The notes under the pieces were generated by a model. It ran no database searches. It was not told where the DNA came from and was given only the letters and a program-made list of their open reading frames with translations. A stretch of 64,000 nucleotides of DNA, taken from contig CAVUFH010000002.1 in the NCBI GenBank assembly GCA_963740835.1, positions 1-64,000 on the forward strand, in the 5' to 3' direction. Position numbers and translations under genes: made by a program. This DNA is from CAVUFH01 sp963740835 (lineage in GTDB: Bacteria > Actinomycetota > Acidimicrobiia > IMCC26256 > PALSA-610). This document shows positions 54,926 to 63,318 of this stretch, piece by piece; position 1 is the stretch's first letter; every line of letters starts with the position of its first letter.

Positions 54926-55645
54926 ATGGAAAACGTGTGCACGGTGATGGGAGTCCGCAAGACGTTCGAGGCCGAGCTCGCGCCGGTGCGCGCGCTGCGC
55001 GGCGTCGACCTCGACATCGCCCTGGCTGAGTTCGTCGCGGTGATGGGGCCGTCGGGGTGCGGCAAGTCGACGCTGCTGAACCTGATTGCCGGACTCGACG
55101 TTCCCGACGAAGGCACGATCGCGATCGACGGCGAGGAGATCACCGGGCGTTCCGAGGACGACCTCGCGCGCATGCGACGCAAGCACATCGGCATCGTGTT
55201 CCAGTTCTTCAACCTGCTCGAGAGCATGACGGTGCTCGAGAACGTCGTGCTCCCGGCGGTGATCGCGGGCACGAAGCGCAAGCCGGCAGAAACGCGTGCT
55301 CGCGACATGCTCGACCTGCTCGGCTTGGGCGACAAGGCGAAGGAGATGCCCGGCGTGCTCTCCGGCGGTCAACGCCAGCGGCTCGCGATCGCGCGCGCGC
55401 TCGCCAACGAACCGACGCTGCTGCTCGCCGACGAGCCGACCGGTGCGCTCGACAGCGCGGGTGGCCACGAAGTGCTCGAGCTGTTCAAGCGGCTGCACGG
55501 CGACGGCCAGACGATCATCATGGTGACGCACAACCAGGAAGTCGCCGACGCCGCAGACCGGATCGTCCACATGCGGGACGGGCGCGTCGAGAGCGACAAC
55601 CGTGCCGGCGCGCCGCCCGCAGCCGCGGCGCAAGTCACGAGCTGA
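54926..55645 (+). CDS. ABC transporter ATPase, MacB/LolD type
   Basis: A 239-residue ATPase: Walker A GPSGCGKST, Q-loop VFQFFNLLESMTVLENV, signature LSGGQRQRLAIARAL, Walker B LLLADEPTGALD, His in MVTHNQEVAD. ATG 54926 follows GGGAAGGA. These mechanotransmission-type ATPases pair with FtsX-like permeases, and one starts 10 nt downstream. Lies 37 nt after the cyclase gene. Confidence 0.93.
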   Translation: MENVCTVMGVRKTFEAELAPVRALRGVDLDIALAEFVAVMGPSGCGKSTLLNLIAGLDVPDEGTIAIDGEEITGRSEDDLARMRRKHIGIVFQFFNLLESMTVLENVVLPAVIAGTKRKPAETRARDMLDLLGLGDKAKEMPGVLSGGQRQRLAIARALANEPTLLLADEPTGALDSAGGHEVLELFKRLHGDGQTIIMVTHNQEVADAADRIVHMRDGRVESDNRAGAPPAAAAQVTS

Positions 55646-55655
55646 GCCACGACGC

Positions 55656-58034
55656 GTGGGTGGTGTCCGGATCCTGGCGCGCGCGACGCTGCGGACGGGA
55701 TGGCGAGGCGCCGTTGTCGTCGCGCTCCTCGTCGGCGTCGCGGGCGGCGCGGTGCTCACGGCGTGGGCTGGCGCGCGCCGAACCGGGAGCGCATACGACC
55801 GTGCCCTTCACGAGACGAAGAGCCAGGACGTGCTCGCCAGCGCGGTGTACGACTTCCAGAAGCAGCAGCTCCCCGACATCTCGAAGCTCGCGCGGCTCCC
55901 GCAGCTGGAAACATCGGGGCAGCTCGTCGGGATCGGGTTGGTGCCAATGGGGCCGAACCACGCCCCCGCGACGCAGACAATGCTGAATGCGGTCGCACCG
56001 ACCTCTCCGGAGCCTTACCACTCGATCACGCGGCCGCAGCTGCTGGCCGGCCGTTACCCCGTCGGGGTCGACGAGCTCGCCCTCAGCCGCGAGTCGATTC
56101 GGGCCGTGCAGGATCTCGGCATCCACGTCGAGCTGGGACGCCGCTTCCGGGCTGCTTATTTCGCGTTCCAGGACCTCGAGACGGACCCCGAACACGCATT
56201 CCATCCCGTCGACTTGCGCCTGGTCGGCATCGCGCAGGACCCGAACGTACGGCTGTCGAGCGATGCCTCCGGACGCCAGGAGGCGATGCTCAGCTTGGCA
56301 TTCGGTCGCCAACATGCCGACGCGGCCAGCTTCAACCTCGTGGTCGGGCGGCTCGCGCCGGGAAACACCACGGCGAGTTTCGTCCGCGCCGCCCGGGCGA
56401 CGTACCCCGACACCGAGCTCGGCTTCCAGACGAGCGCGCAAGGCTCGGATCAGTACGACGCCCTCGCGCGTCCCTATGTCCAGGCGCTGCGGCTCTTCGC
56501 GATCGTGGCGGGGCTCGCCTCCCTGCTCGTTGTCGGTCAGGCGCTCGTGCGTCAGACGCGTGCGGACGCAAGCTCGACCCCCACGATGCGGGCGCTCGGG
56601 ATGCGGCACGTCGAACGCGCAGGCGCTGGCTCCGCCCGTTCTGTGCTCTCGATCGTGCTCGGGCTGGTGCTCGCGGTTGTCGCCGCGTCGATCGCGTCAC
56701 GCTGGGTCACTGTCGGACCCGCGCGCCTCATCTCTGCCGGTTCTCGACTCGACTTCGACAGCGTCGCGACGGGCCTCTTCTTGCTCATCTGCACATCCGC
56801 GCTGGTTGGTGTCGTCGCCGCCAGCGCGCTGCTGGCGACGCGCCGCGTCGAGGGCGCGTCGATCGCGACGCGCCGGGCACGCGCGCTCTCAGAACTGCGC
56901 TTCCCGCCGGCCGCGTGGGTCGGCTTCCGTCGTGCGCTCGCGGACGTCGGCCGCGACAGCCCATCGGCCGCGGTGACATTGGGCGGCGTCCTCGTGGCCG
57001 CGGCGACCGTTACGGCGGCACTCACCTTTGCGGGCGGTCTCGACCGGTTCGTCAGTCAGCCCGCGCGCTGGGGTTGGCACTGGGACGCTGTCTACGACAC
57101 GAACGACAACACCTTCGACCCATCGGCGGCGGCCGCGATGTTGCGCGCGCCGGAAGTGCGCGGACTCACGATCGGGACACACGGTGACATCACGTCGAAC
57201 GGTCAGCGCGTGTCCGCATATGGGTTCGACATGAAGCGGGGCGCCGTCGGGCCCGCGGTCCAGCAGGGTCGGCTCCCGAGGACCGCATCCGAGATCGCGC
57301 TCGCGCCGCGCACCATCGACGCCTTCCACACTCAGATTGGCGAGCGCGTCTCGCTCGCTGCACCCGACGGCAAGGATGTCCAATACGAGGTCGTCGGCAC
57401 GGCCGCAGTCCCACCGTCCCTCGACGAGGGCGGTTTGGCGCGACTCGGTTCCGGCGCCGTCCTCACGGCCGGCGGGCTCGTCCGGGTCGAGCCCCAAGCG
57501 GTGCCGTCGTTCGTGCTGCTCGACTTCACGCCCGGCTTCGACGGGTTCGATCGGCTGAACCGCACGTGGAAGGACTTCGGCGGCGTCCTCACGCGCACTG
57601 AAATACCGGTCGAGATCACGAGCTACTCCCACGTGCGCAGCACGCCTCTCGTACTCGCAGGGCTGCTCGCTCTGCTCGGTCTCGGTGTGCTCGCGCATGC
57701 GCTCGCGCTGTCCGCGCGCACGCACAGCAAGCAGTTCGCCGTGCTGCGGTCGCTCGGGTTTCTGCGCCCGCAACTGCGTGCCAGCATGACGTGGCAGGCG
57801 ACGGCGGTGCTCGTGCTCGGGGGTGGGATCGGCGTGCTCGTCGGCATCGCGAGCGGTCGTTGGCTCTGGCGCCAGTTCGTTTCCGACCTCGGGTTCACCA
57901 CGGGTGCCGCGATTCCGATTGGTGCCTTGCTCGCCGCGTGCATCGTCGTCGCGCTGTTCGCGAACGGCGTCGCGTTGTGGTGCGGACAACGCGCGATGCG
58001 TGATTCCGCCGGGGCACAATTGAGGGCGGAGTGA
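55656..58034 (+). CDS. FtsX-family ABC permease
   Basis: A 792-residue permease, start GTG 55656. There are two repeats of a four-helix FtsX-like unit: N-terminal anchor AVVVALLVGVAGGAVLTAW, three helices around 265-440, another set from AVTLGGVLVAAATVTAALTFAGG, and a C-terminal trio including PLVLAGLLALLGLGVLAHALAL and KQFAVLRSLGF, with large extracytoplasmic regions between (about 35-265 and 490-660). The TRPQLLAGRYPVGVDELALS block is typical of MacB-like extracellular domains. Probably moves lipids, peptides or lipoproteins, or signals across the membrane, rather than taking up nutrients. Confidence 0.88.
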   Translation: MGGVRILARATLRTGWRGAVVVALLVGVAGGAVLTAWAGARRTGSAYDRALHETKSQDVLASAVYDFQKQQLPDISKLARLPQLETSGQLVGIGLVPMGPNHAPATQTMLNAVAPTSPEPYHSITRPQLLAGRYPVGVDELALSRESIRAVQDLGIHVELGRRFRAAYFAFQDLETDPEHAFHPVDLRLVGIAQDPNVRLSSDASGRQEAMLSLAFGRQHADAASFNLVVGRLAPGNTTASFVRAARATYPDTELGFQTSAQGSDQYDALARPYVQALRLFAIVAGLASLLVVGQALVRQTRADASSTPTMRALGMRHVERAGAGSARSVLSIVLGLVLAVVAASIASRWVTVGPARLISAGSRLDFDSVATGLFLLICTSALVGVVAASALLATRRVEGASIATRRARALSELRFPPAAWVGFRRALADVGRDSPSAAVTLGGVLVAAATVTAALTFAGGLDRFVSQPARWGWHWDAVYDTNDNTFDPSAAAAMLRAPEVRGLTIGTHGDITSNGQRVSAYGFDMKRGAVGPAVQQGRLPRTASEIALAPRTIDAFHTQIGERVSLAAPDGKDVQYEVVGTAAVPPSLDEGGLARLGSGAVLTAGGLVRVEPQAVPSFVLLDFTPGFDGFDRLNRTWKDFGGVLTRTEIPVEITSYSHVRSTPLVLAGLLALLGLGVLAHALALSARTHSKQFAVLRSLGFLRPQLRASMTWQATAVLVLGGGIGVLVGIASGRWLWRQFVSDLGFTTGAAIPIGALLAACIVVALFANGVALWCGQRAMRDSAGAQLRAE

Positions 58035-58062
58035 CGGGCGCGATCGAGAGGAGGAGCGAGTG

Positions 58063-60150
58063 ATGAGCACCACCGGCATCGCGATCGATCCGGCCAAGCC
58101 GCGGCTCGGCAGCGCGTTCGCCGGTGCCCTCGTCGGCGCGGTGATCGTGATCGGGCTCGCGATCGCCGGCGCGGCCGGCGGCACCGACGAAGTGGTACTG
58201 GTCGCAGTCATCGCCGGCGCATGGGCCGGGTCTGCGGTGTTCGTCGCGACGCAGCGTCCGACCGAACCCTTGTGGGCGTGGACCCTCGCGGTCGCGTTGG
58301 CCGGCGCGATCGCCGTCATCGCGCCCACGGCCGCGCCCCTCGTTCCGTTCGTCGCGTTCGCCTTCGTGGTCGCGTTGCCCGAGGGCCGGCTGCCGCGTGA
58401 GCTGCGCGGGCTCGTCGCGGTCGGCGCCGTTGTTGCGATCGGCGCCGCGGTCGTCGCCGGGGATGTCGACAGGCGCACCAGTGCGGTGGTCGGCGAGTCC
58501 ATCGTGCTCGGGCTCGCCGCGGCGTTCGCGTACGTGCGCGCGTGCCGGCGGGCGGGCGCGGTGAATCGCAGCCGGTTGCAGTGGGTCGGTTGGGGCGTCG
58601 TCGTGGCCGGCGGGCTCGCGCTGGCGATCGGCCTGCTCAAGGCGCTGCTCGACTGGCCGAACATCGCCACCGAGCTCGCGATCGGCGCCACGCTGTTCGT
58701 ACCGTTCGCGGTCGCGGTGTCGTCAGTGGAGACGCTGGCGGTGCGCATCGACCGGTTGCTCGTGCATACGATCGAAGCGGGCGGGATCGTCATCATGGTC
58801 GGCGCGGTGTATCTCGTCGTGGTGCTCGGCTTCGGTGACGCGCCCGACCAGTCCGAGCGGCGGGTGCTCGGACTCTCGATCGTCGCCGCGGTGATCGCGG
58901 CCCTGCTCTACGGCCCGGTCAAGAGCCGGCTCTCGGACGTGGCCAACCGCCGCGTCTACGGGGAGCGCCAAGCGCCGGACGAACCGCTCCAGACGTTCGG
59001 CGCCCGTATGTCCCGTGCGATCCCGCTCGAAGAGCTGCTGCTGCAGCTCGCAGAGTCCTTGAAGAAGAGCATGCAGCTCGCGGCCTCCGAAGTGTGGACC
59101 GGCACCGACGGTGTGCTCGAGCTCGCCGCGTCGGTACCGTTCCGCGAGCCGCCTCGCATCCGGCTCAGCGACGACGAAGTCACCGTCATCGCACGCGCGC
59201 ACGTCTCCGGCAACGCGTGGCTGCAAGTCTGGCTGCCGACGCTGCTCGCCGCGCACGAAGGCCGGACGGTGCGCGTCGCGCCGCTCGCGCACTCCGGCGA
59301 GTTGCTCGGGCTCATCGTCTGCGCGCGCCGGGCCGACGATGCACCGTTCAGCGACGAACAGGATCGGGTGCTCACGGAGCTCGCCCGTCCGGTCGCGCTC
59401 GCGCTGCACAACTCGCGGCTCGACACCAGGCTGCAAGCCTCGCTCGATGACCTTCGTGTCGCCAACGACGAGCTGCGCGTGTCCCGCGCCCGCATCGTCG
59501 CCGCGGCCGATCAGTCCCGCCGCCAGATCGAGCGCAACCTCCACGACGGCGCGCAGCAGCACCTGGTCGCGCTGGCGGTCAAGCTCGGCCTCGCGCGGCA
59601 ACTGCTCGACGCGGACCCGTCGACCCTCGGCCCGATGCTCGAAGAGCTGCGAGGTGACGCGCAGGAGACGCTCACGCAGCTCCGCGAGCTCGCGCACGGC
59701 ATCTACCCGCCGCTGCTCATGGACCGCGGCCTCGGCGAGGCGCTGCGCGCGGCCGCGAACCGCGCGGTGCTCGTCACCGACGTGAACGCGGACGTCGGCC
59801 GCTACCCAGCCGATGTGGAAGCCGCGGTCTACTTCTGCTGCCTCGAAGCGCTGCAGAACGCGGGCAAGCACGCGGGCGAGGGCGCGCGCATCACGATCAC
59901 CGTCGAGGAATGCGCAGGCACCGTCGAGGAGTGCGCAGGCGAGCTGTGCTTCGAGGTCGCCGACAACGGCGCCGGGTTCGACACGACGCGCAACGCGGTG
60001 CGCGGCCACGGCTTCGTCAACATGGCCGACCGCGTCGGTGCCATCGGCGGCTCGCTCACGGTCGACAGCGCGGCCGGAGCCGGCACGCAGGTGCGGGGCC
60101 GGCTGCCGCTCGAACCGGTCGCGGCCGCCGGCGATGACGAAGCCGACTGA
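58063..60150 (+). CDS. Membrane histidine kinase, NarL-system type (HisKA_3)
   Basis: A 695-residue sensor kinase. ATG 58063 follows GAGGAGG. About nine to ten membrane segments fill residues 15-290 (GAVIVIGLAIAGAAGG to VAAVIAALLYGPVK), then a GAF-like region (about 310-450), the dimerisation/phosphoacceptor helix with His494 (IERNLHDGAQQHLVAL), and HATPase_c with EALQNAGKHAGEG, DNGAGFD and GHGFVNMADRVGAIGG. A 7-residue tandem duplication sits between the N box and the D box. It is the last gene of the cyclase-ABC-kinase run, so it is a candidate phosphodonor for the cyclase receiver and/or for the two regulators opposite. Confidence 0.9.
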   Translation: MSTTGIAIDPAKPRLGSAFAGALVGAVIVIGLAIAGAAGGTDEVVLVAVIAGAWAGSAVFVATQRPTEPLWAWTLAVALAGAIAVIAPTAAPLVPFVAFAFVVALPEGRLPRELRGLVAVGAVVAIGAAVVAGDVDRRTSAVVGESIVLGLAAAFAYVRACRRAGAVNRSRLQWVGWGVVVAGGLALAIGLLKALLDWPNIATELAIGATLFVPFAVAVSSVETLAVRIDRLLVHTIEAGGIVIMVGAVYLVVVLGFGDAPDQSERRVLGLSIVAAVIAALLYGPVKSRLSDVANRRVYGERQAPDEPLQTFGARMSRAIPLEELLLQLAESLKKSMQLAASEVWTGTDGVLELAASVPFREPPRIRLSDDEVTVIARAHVSGNAWLQVWLPTLLAAHEGRTVRVAPLAHSGELLGLIVCARRADDAPFSDEQDRVLTELARPVALALHNSRLDTRLQASLDDLRVANDELRVSRARIVAAADQSRRQIERNLHDGAQQHLVALAVKLGLARQLLDADPSTLGPMLEELRGDAQETLTQLRELAHGIYPPLLMDRGLGEALRAAANRAVLVTDVNADVGRYPADVEAAVYFCCLEALQNAGKHAGEGARITITVEECAGTVEECAGELCFEVADNGAGFDTTRNAVRGHGFVNMADRVGAIGGSLTVDSAAGAGTQVRGRLPLEPVAAAGDDEAD
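59899..59940 (+). repeat. 21-bp tandem duplication inside the kinase ATPase domain
   Basis: Two copies of ACCGTCGAGGARTGCGCAGGC (59899-59919 and 59920-59940), one mismatch. They encode TVEECAG twice, in frame, just before the beta strand preceding DNGAGFD. Confidence 0.95.
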
Positions 60151-60162
60151 ACGGCGCGGCGC

Positions 60163-60567
60163 TCAGCTGCGCGAGCTGTCCCACAGCTCGCGCACGAGCG
60201 CGGGACCGAAGTCCTCCTTGTGGACGTACGCGATCGCGCCGCAGTCCCGCGCGTCGGCGGGGAGGTCGGCCTCGGAATAGGTCGACAGGAGGATCACCTG
60301 CGTGTCCGGATGCGCGGCACGGATGCGGCGCGTGGCCTCGATGCCGTTGATGCCCGGCAGGTTGATGTCCATCAGCACGAGGTCGGGCGCGTGCTCGTCG
60401 ACCTGATGCACGGCGTCCTCGCCGGTCTCGGCTTCACCCGCGACGGCAAAGCCGCCGGTGAGTCCGATCACGGTGCGCGCGACGGCGCGGAACGGCAGCT
60501 GGTCGTCGACGATCAGTACCGAGATCGTCCGCGTCGAGCCGTCGGTGGCACCCATCTCGCCATTCAT
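60163..60567 (-). CDS. Single-domain response regulator
   Basis: A 134-residue receiver: Asp21-Asp22, phospho-acceptor Asp67 (LVLMDINLPG), Thr/Ser switch in ILLSTYSEADL and Lys in AYVHKEDFGPAL. It ends about 10 residues after the receiver, with no output domain, so it acts by protein contact or in a phosphorelay. It converges on the kinase gene with 12 bp between stops. NarL-like in sequence; it may have lost its HTH. Confidence 0.87.
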   Translation of the reverse strand: MNGEMGATDGSTRTISVLIVDDQLPFRAVARTVIGLTGGFAVAGEAETGEDAVHQVDEHAPDLVLMDINLPGINGIEATRRIRAAHPDTQVILLSTYSEADLPADARDCGAIAYVHKEDFGPALVRELWDSSRS

Positions 60568-60622
60568 GGTCGCGCGGCCTCCGGCTCGGACCCAGGGTGG
60601 AGTCCCGCAGTTCGCTGTGGTG

Positions 60623-61291
60623 CTAACCCCCCTGTTCCGAGAGGAACAGGAGGACGGCTTTCACCCGACGGTGGACGTCGACTTCCTCGCCCAGGTCGAG
60701 CTTCGAGAACAGCGAATTGATGTGCTTCTCGACCGCCCGTTCCGACAGGTGCAGCGCCTGTGCGATCCCGGCGTTGTTGCGCCCTTGCGCCATCTGCTCG
60801 AGGACTTCCCGCTCGCGCGGCGTGAGCCGGTCGACGGGCGAGGCGGGTCGGGCGGCGCGCGCCCGCACCAGCGACTCGACGACGACCGGATCGATCACGC
60901 TCCCGCCGTGCGCGACTTCCCGGATCGCGTGCACGAGCTGATTCGGGTCGGAGACCCGCTCCTTCAGGAGGTACGCCCGGCCCTCGCTGCCCCGCTCGAG
61001 CAGCGCGAGCGCGTACCCCGGATCGGAGTACTGGCTGAGGACCACCACGCCCATCGCCGGGCTTCGCTCCTTCAGCTCGAGGGCGGCACGGACGCCTTCG
61101 TCGGTGCCGGTCGGCGGCATCCGGATGTCGGTCACGACCACGTCCGGGGCATCGCGCTCGGCCGCGTCCATGAGCTCGTCGTAGCTGCCGCAGGTCGCGA
61201 CCACCTCGACACCCTCTTCGTGGTCGAGCAGCTTCACGACGCCCTCGCGGACCAGCAAATTGTCGTCCGCGATCACCACGCGCAGCGCCAT
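60623..61291 (-). CDS. NarL/LuxR-family response regulator
   Basis: A 222-residue regulator. Receiver with Asp9-Asp10, Asp55 (VVVTDIRMPP), Lys in RAYLLKERVSD; C-terminal GerE HTH with LTPREREVLEQMAQGRNNAGIA and LSERAVEKHINSLFSKLDL. The receiver is a close relative of that of the cyclase at 53581 (shared RMPPs, VVVLSQY, GGS-DP-VV), so one probably derived from the other. Upstream of the single-domain regulator, 55 nt apart, on the same strand. Confidence 0.92.
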   Translation of the reverse strand: MALRVVIADDNLLVREGVVKLLDHEEGVEVVATCGSYDELMDAAERDAPDVVVTDIRMPPTGTDEGVRAALELKERSPAMGVVVLSQYSDPGYALALLERGSEGRAYLLKERVSDPNQLVHAIREVAHGGSVIDPVVVESLVRARAARPASPVDRLTPREREVLEQMAQGRNNAGIAQALHLSERAVEKHINSLFSKLDLGEEVDVHRRVKAVLLFLSEQGG

Positions 61292-61348
61292 CGGTCGGAG
61301 ACGCTAGCCAGAATTGGCCCTCCTGAGCCGTTTCTGAGCCGCTTCCAG

Positions 61349-61354
61349 TAGTAT
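61349..61354 (+). promoter_or_regulatory. Probable -10 box (TAGTAT) of rplU-rpmA
   Basis: TAGTAT lies about 60 nt before the rplU ATG. Unlike most genes here this would give a real leader, as expected for an L21 operon with possible autoregulation. Confidence 0.35.
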
Positions 61355-61415
61355 CTCGGGGTTCCGAGCAGCCCTTCCGAGCGGCTGCAAGCAGGTCAGG
61401 GAGTTGTGCGCGCCC

Positions 61416-61718
61416 ATGTATGCCGTGATTGCGACCGGTGGCAAGCAGTACCGGGTCGAAGAAGGCGACCACGTCGAGGTCGAACGGCTCGACGCCGACG
61501 AGGTGACGCTGCAGCCTGTGCTCGTGGTCGACGGCGATGTCGTGCTCGCAACCGCGTCGCAGCTCGAAGGCGCGTCCGTGTCGGCCCGCGTCGTCGGCGA
61601 TGCCAAGGGACCCAAGATCAACGGCTTCACGTACAAGAACAAGAGCAACCAGCGGAAGCGGTGGGGTCACCGGCAGAAGTACTCCACCATCGAGATCACC
61701 GGGATCACGAGAGGCTAG
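61416..61718 (+). CDS. rplU: 50S ribosomal protein L21 (bL21)
   Basis: A 100-residue protein, ATG 61416: MYAVIATGGKQYRVEEGDHV and the family ending NKSNQRKRWGHRQKYSTIEI are diagnostic. Binds 23S rRNA. It precedes rpmA by 9 nt. Confidence 0.97.
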   Translation: MYAVIATGGKQYRVEEGDHVEVERLDADEVTLQPVLVVDGDVVLATASQLEGASVSARVVGDAKGPKINGFTYKNKSNQRKRWGHRQKYSTIEITGITRG

Positions 61719-61727
61719 GGAAGCGTC

Positions 61728-61994
61728 ATGTCGAAGAAGAAGGGCGCGGCGTCCTCGCGCAACGGTCGTGATTCCAACGCGCAGCGCCTCGGCGTGAAGC
61801 GCTTCAGCGGCGAGACGGTGACGGCCGGCACGATCATCATCCGCCAGCGCGGCACCAAGTGGCACCCCGGCTTCAACGTCGGCAAGGGCAGCGACGACAC
61901 GCTGTTCGCGCGCAGCACCGGTATCGTGAAGTTCGGCACGCGGCGCGGCCGCAAGCTCGTCGACATCGTCCCGGGCGCACCCACCGAGTCCTGA
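61728..61994 (+). CDS. rpmA: 50S ribosomal protein L27 (bL27)
   Basis: An 88-residue protein with the canonical SSRNGRDSNAQRLGVKRF, IIIRQRGTKWHPG and LFARSTGIVKF blocks. Its N-terminus reaches the peptidyl-transferase centre. obg, the usual next gene, is absent; VOC genes follow instead. Confidence 0.97.
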   Translation: MSKKKGAASSRNGRDSNAQRLGVKRFSGETVTAGTIIIRQRGTKWHPGFNVGKGSDDTLFARSTGIVKFGTRRGRKLVDIVPGAPTES

Positions 61995-62010
61995 CCGCCG
62001 GCTCCGCGCC

Positions 62011-62451
62011 ATGGAGCAGCGGGTCAGCCTCATCACGCTCGGTGTCGCCGATCTCGCGCGGTCGCGCGGCTTCTACGAGCAACTCGGCTGGCGCGGCCAA
62101 GAGGTTGAAGAGACGGTCTTCTTCCAGGCCGGTGGGCAAGCCGTCGTGCTGTGGGGCCGCGCCCAGGTCGCGGCCGACGCGGGCGTAGACGACGACGGCA
62201 CCAGCCGGTTCAGCGGCATCTTCCTCGCGCACAACGTCGCGTCCCGCGCCGAGGTCGATCGCATTGTCGACGCAGCCGTGAGCGCAGGCGCGGAGCTGAC
62301 GAAGGCTCCGGTCGAAACCTTCTACGGCGGCTACGCCGGCTTCTTCCGCGACCCCGACGGCCACGTGTGGGAAGTCGCGCACAACCCGGGCTTCACCTTG
62401 GCCGCCGACGGTAGCCTCACGCTGCCCGACTTCGGCAGCAGCACTGCGTAA
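62011..62451 (+). CDS. VOC-family protein
   Basis: A 146-residue single VOC module: MEQRVSLITLGVADLARSRG, GTSRFSGIFLAHNVAS and FRDPDGHVWEVAHNPG with the C-terminal metal Glu. It begins 17 nt after rpmA, so may be co-transcribed with the ribosomal genes. Reaction unknown. Confidence 0.85.
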   Translation: MEQRVSLITLGVADLARSRGFYEQLGWRGQEVEETVFFQAGGQAVVLWGRAQVAADAGVDDDGTSRFSGIFLAHNVASRAEVDRIVDAAVSAGAELTKAPVETFYGGYAGFFRDPDGHVWEVAHNPGFTLAADGSLTLPDFGSSTA

Positions 62452-62464
62452 CGAGGGGGCGTCT

Positions 62465-62911
62465 GTGCTCCGTAACCCCGATCACGTGACCATCGCGGTG
62501 GCGGACGCGGCGAGCGCCATCGAGTTCTTCGCGCTGCTCGGCTTCCGCAAGGATCACGTCGCCAAGATCGACGGTGGTGAACCGGCGAAGTACATGGGCA
62601 TGCCGGACATGAAGGCGCAACACATCACGCTCGCACTCGAAGGATCCGAACCGCGCTTCGAGATCCAATTGCTCGAGTTTGATCCGACGTCGGCCGATGA
62701 TCCGGGCGCGCATCCGACGAACCGCCGCCGTCGGGGCTACAACCACCTCGCGTTCCGCGTCGACGACATCGCGGCGGTGACCGCGCACCTGGTGGCGAAT
62801 GGCGTGAAGATGCTCAGCGACGAGATGGACTACATCAGCCGGCGTCTGCGCTTCTTCGAAGGTCCCGAGGGGATCACCCTCGAGCTCGTGCAATGGGTCG
62901 ACGCGCGATGA
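62465..62911 (+). CDS. VOC-family protein
   Basis: A 148-residue module, GTG 62465: LRNPDHVTIAVADAASAIEFF with the His ligand, GYNHLAFRVDDIAAVTAHL and EGPEGITLELVQW with the C-terminal Glu. Its stop overlaps the start of the next VOC gene by ATGA, so the three VOC genes probably form one transcript. Confidence 0.85.
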   Translation: MLRNPDHVTIAVADAASAIEFFALLGFRKDHVAKIDGGEPAKYMGMPDMKAQHITLALEGSEPRFEIQLLEFDPTSADDPGAHPTNRRRRGYNHLAFRVDDIAAVTAHLVANGVKMLSDEMDYISRRLRFFEGPEGITLELVQWVDAR

Positions 62912-63201
62912 AGATCGCGCGGCAGATCATCGTGTTCGACGCGGCCGATCTGGCCGGCGACGGCCAGTGGCGGATCGGCGTGCAGCTCGCACCGCAGCAC
63001 GTCCCACCCGATTGGCCGCACGGTGCACCGCAGCAGGTCCATCTCGATCTGCACGTCGACGACCCGGCGCGCGCCCACGAAGAGGTGCTCGCGCTCGGTG
63101 CGCGGTTGCTGCGGCCCGCCGCCGATCTCACCGCCGCCGAGGGGCACCAGGTCTACGCGGATCCGGCCGGCCACCCCTTCTGCATCGGTTGGGGGCACTG
63201 A
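62908..63201 (+). CDS. Shortened VOC-family protein
   Basis: A 97-residue protein, ATG 62908. The second half is a standard VOC ending (PQQVHLDLHVDDPARAHEEV, YADPAGHPFCIGWG). The first half runs IVFDAADLAGDGQW directly into RIGVQLAPQHVPPDW; compared with relatives, about 25-30 residues of the first beta-alpha-beta unit are missing, in frame. It may be unfolded or may depend on dimer partners. Coupled to the preceding VOC gene. Confidence 0.65.
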   Translation: MKIARQIIVFDAADLAGDGQWRIGVQLAPQHVPPDWPHGAPQQVHLDLHVDDPARAHEEVLALGARLLRPAADLTAAEGHQVYADPAGHPFCIGWGH

Positions 63202-63318
63202 CGCACCGGGCCGATGAGGAAGGCTGCCAGCGTCGGTACCGAAGTGAAGTCAAGGCGCTCGGCTCCGGCATCGTGACGCTCATCTACCGGACCGCGGGCC
63301 GACCGCTACGGTGCGACC

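Noticed and set aside
56889..58796. 635-codon minus-strand frame opposite the ABC permease and kinase
   Set aside because: Low-complexity Thr/Ala/Arg composition and overlap with two certain genes.
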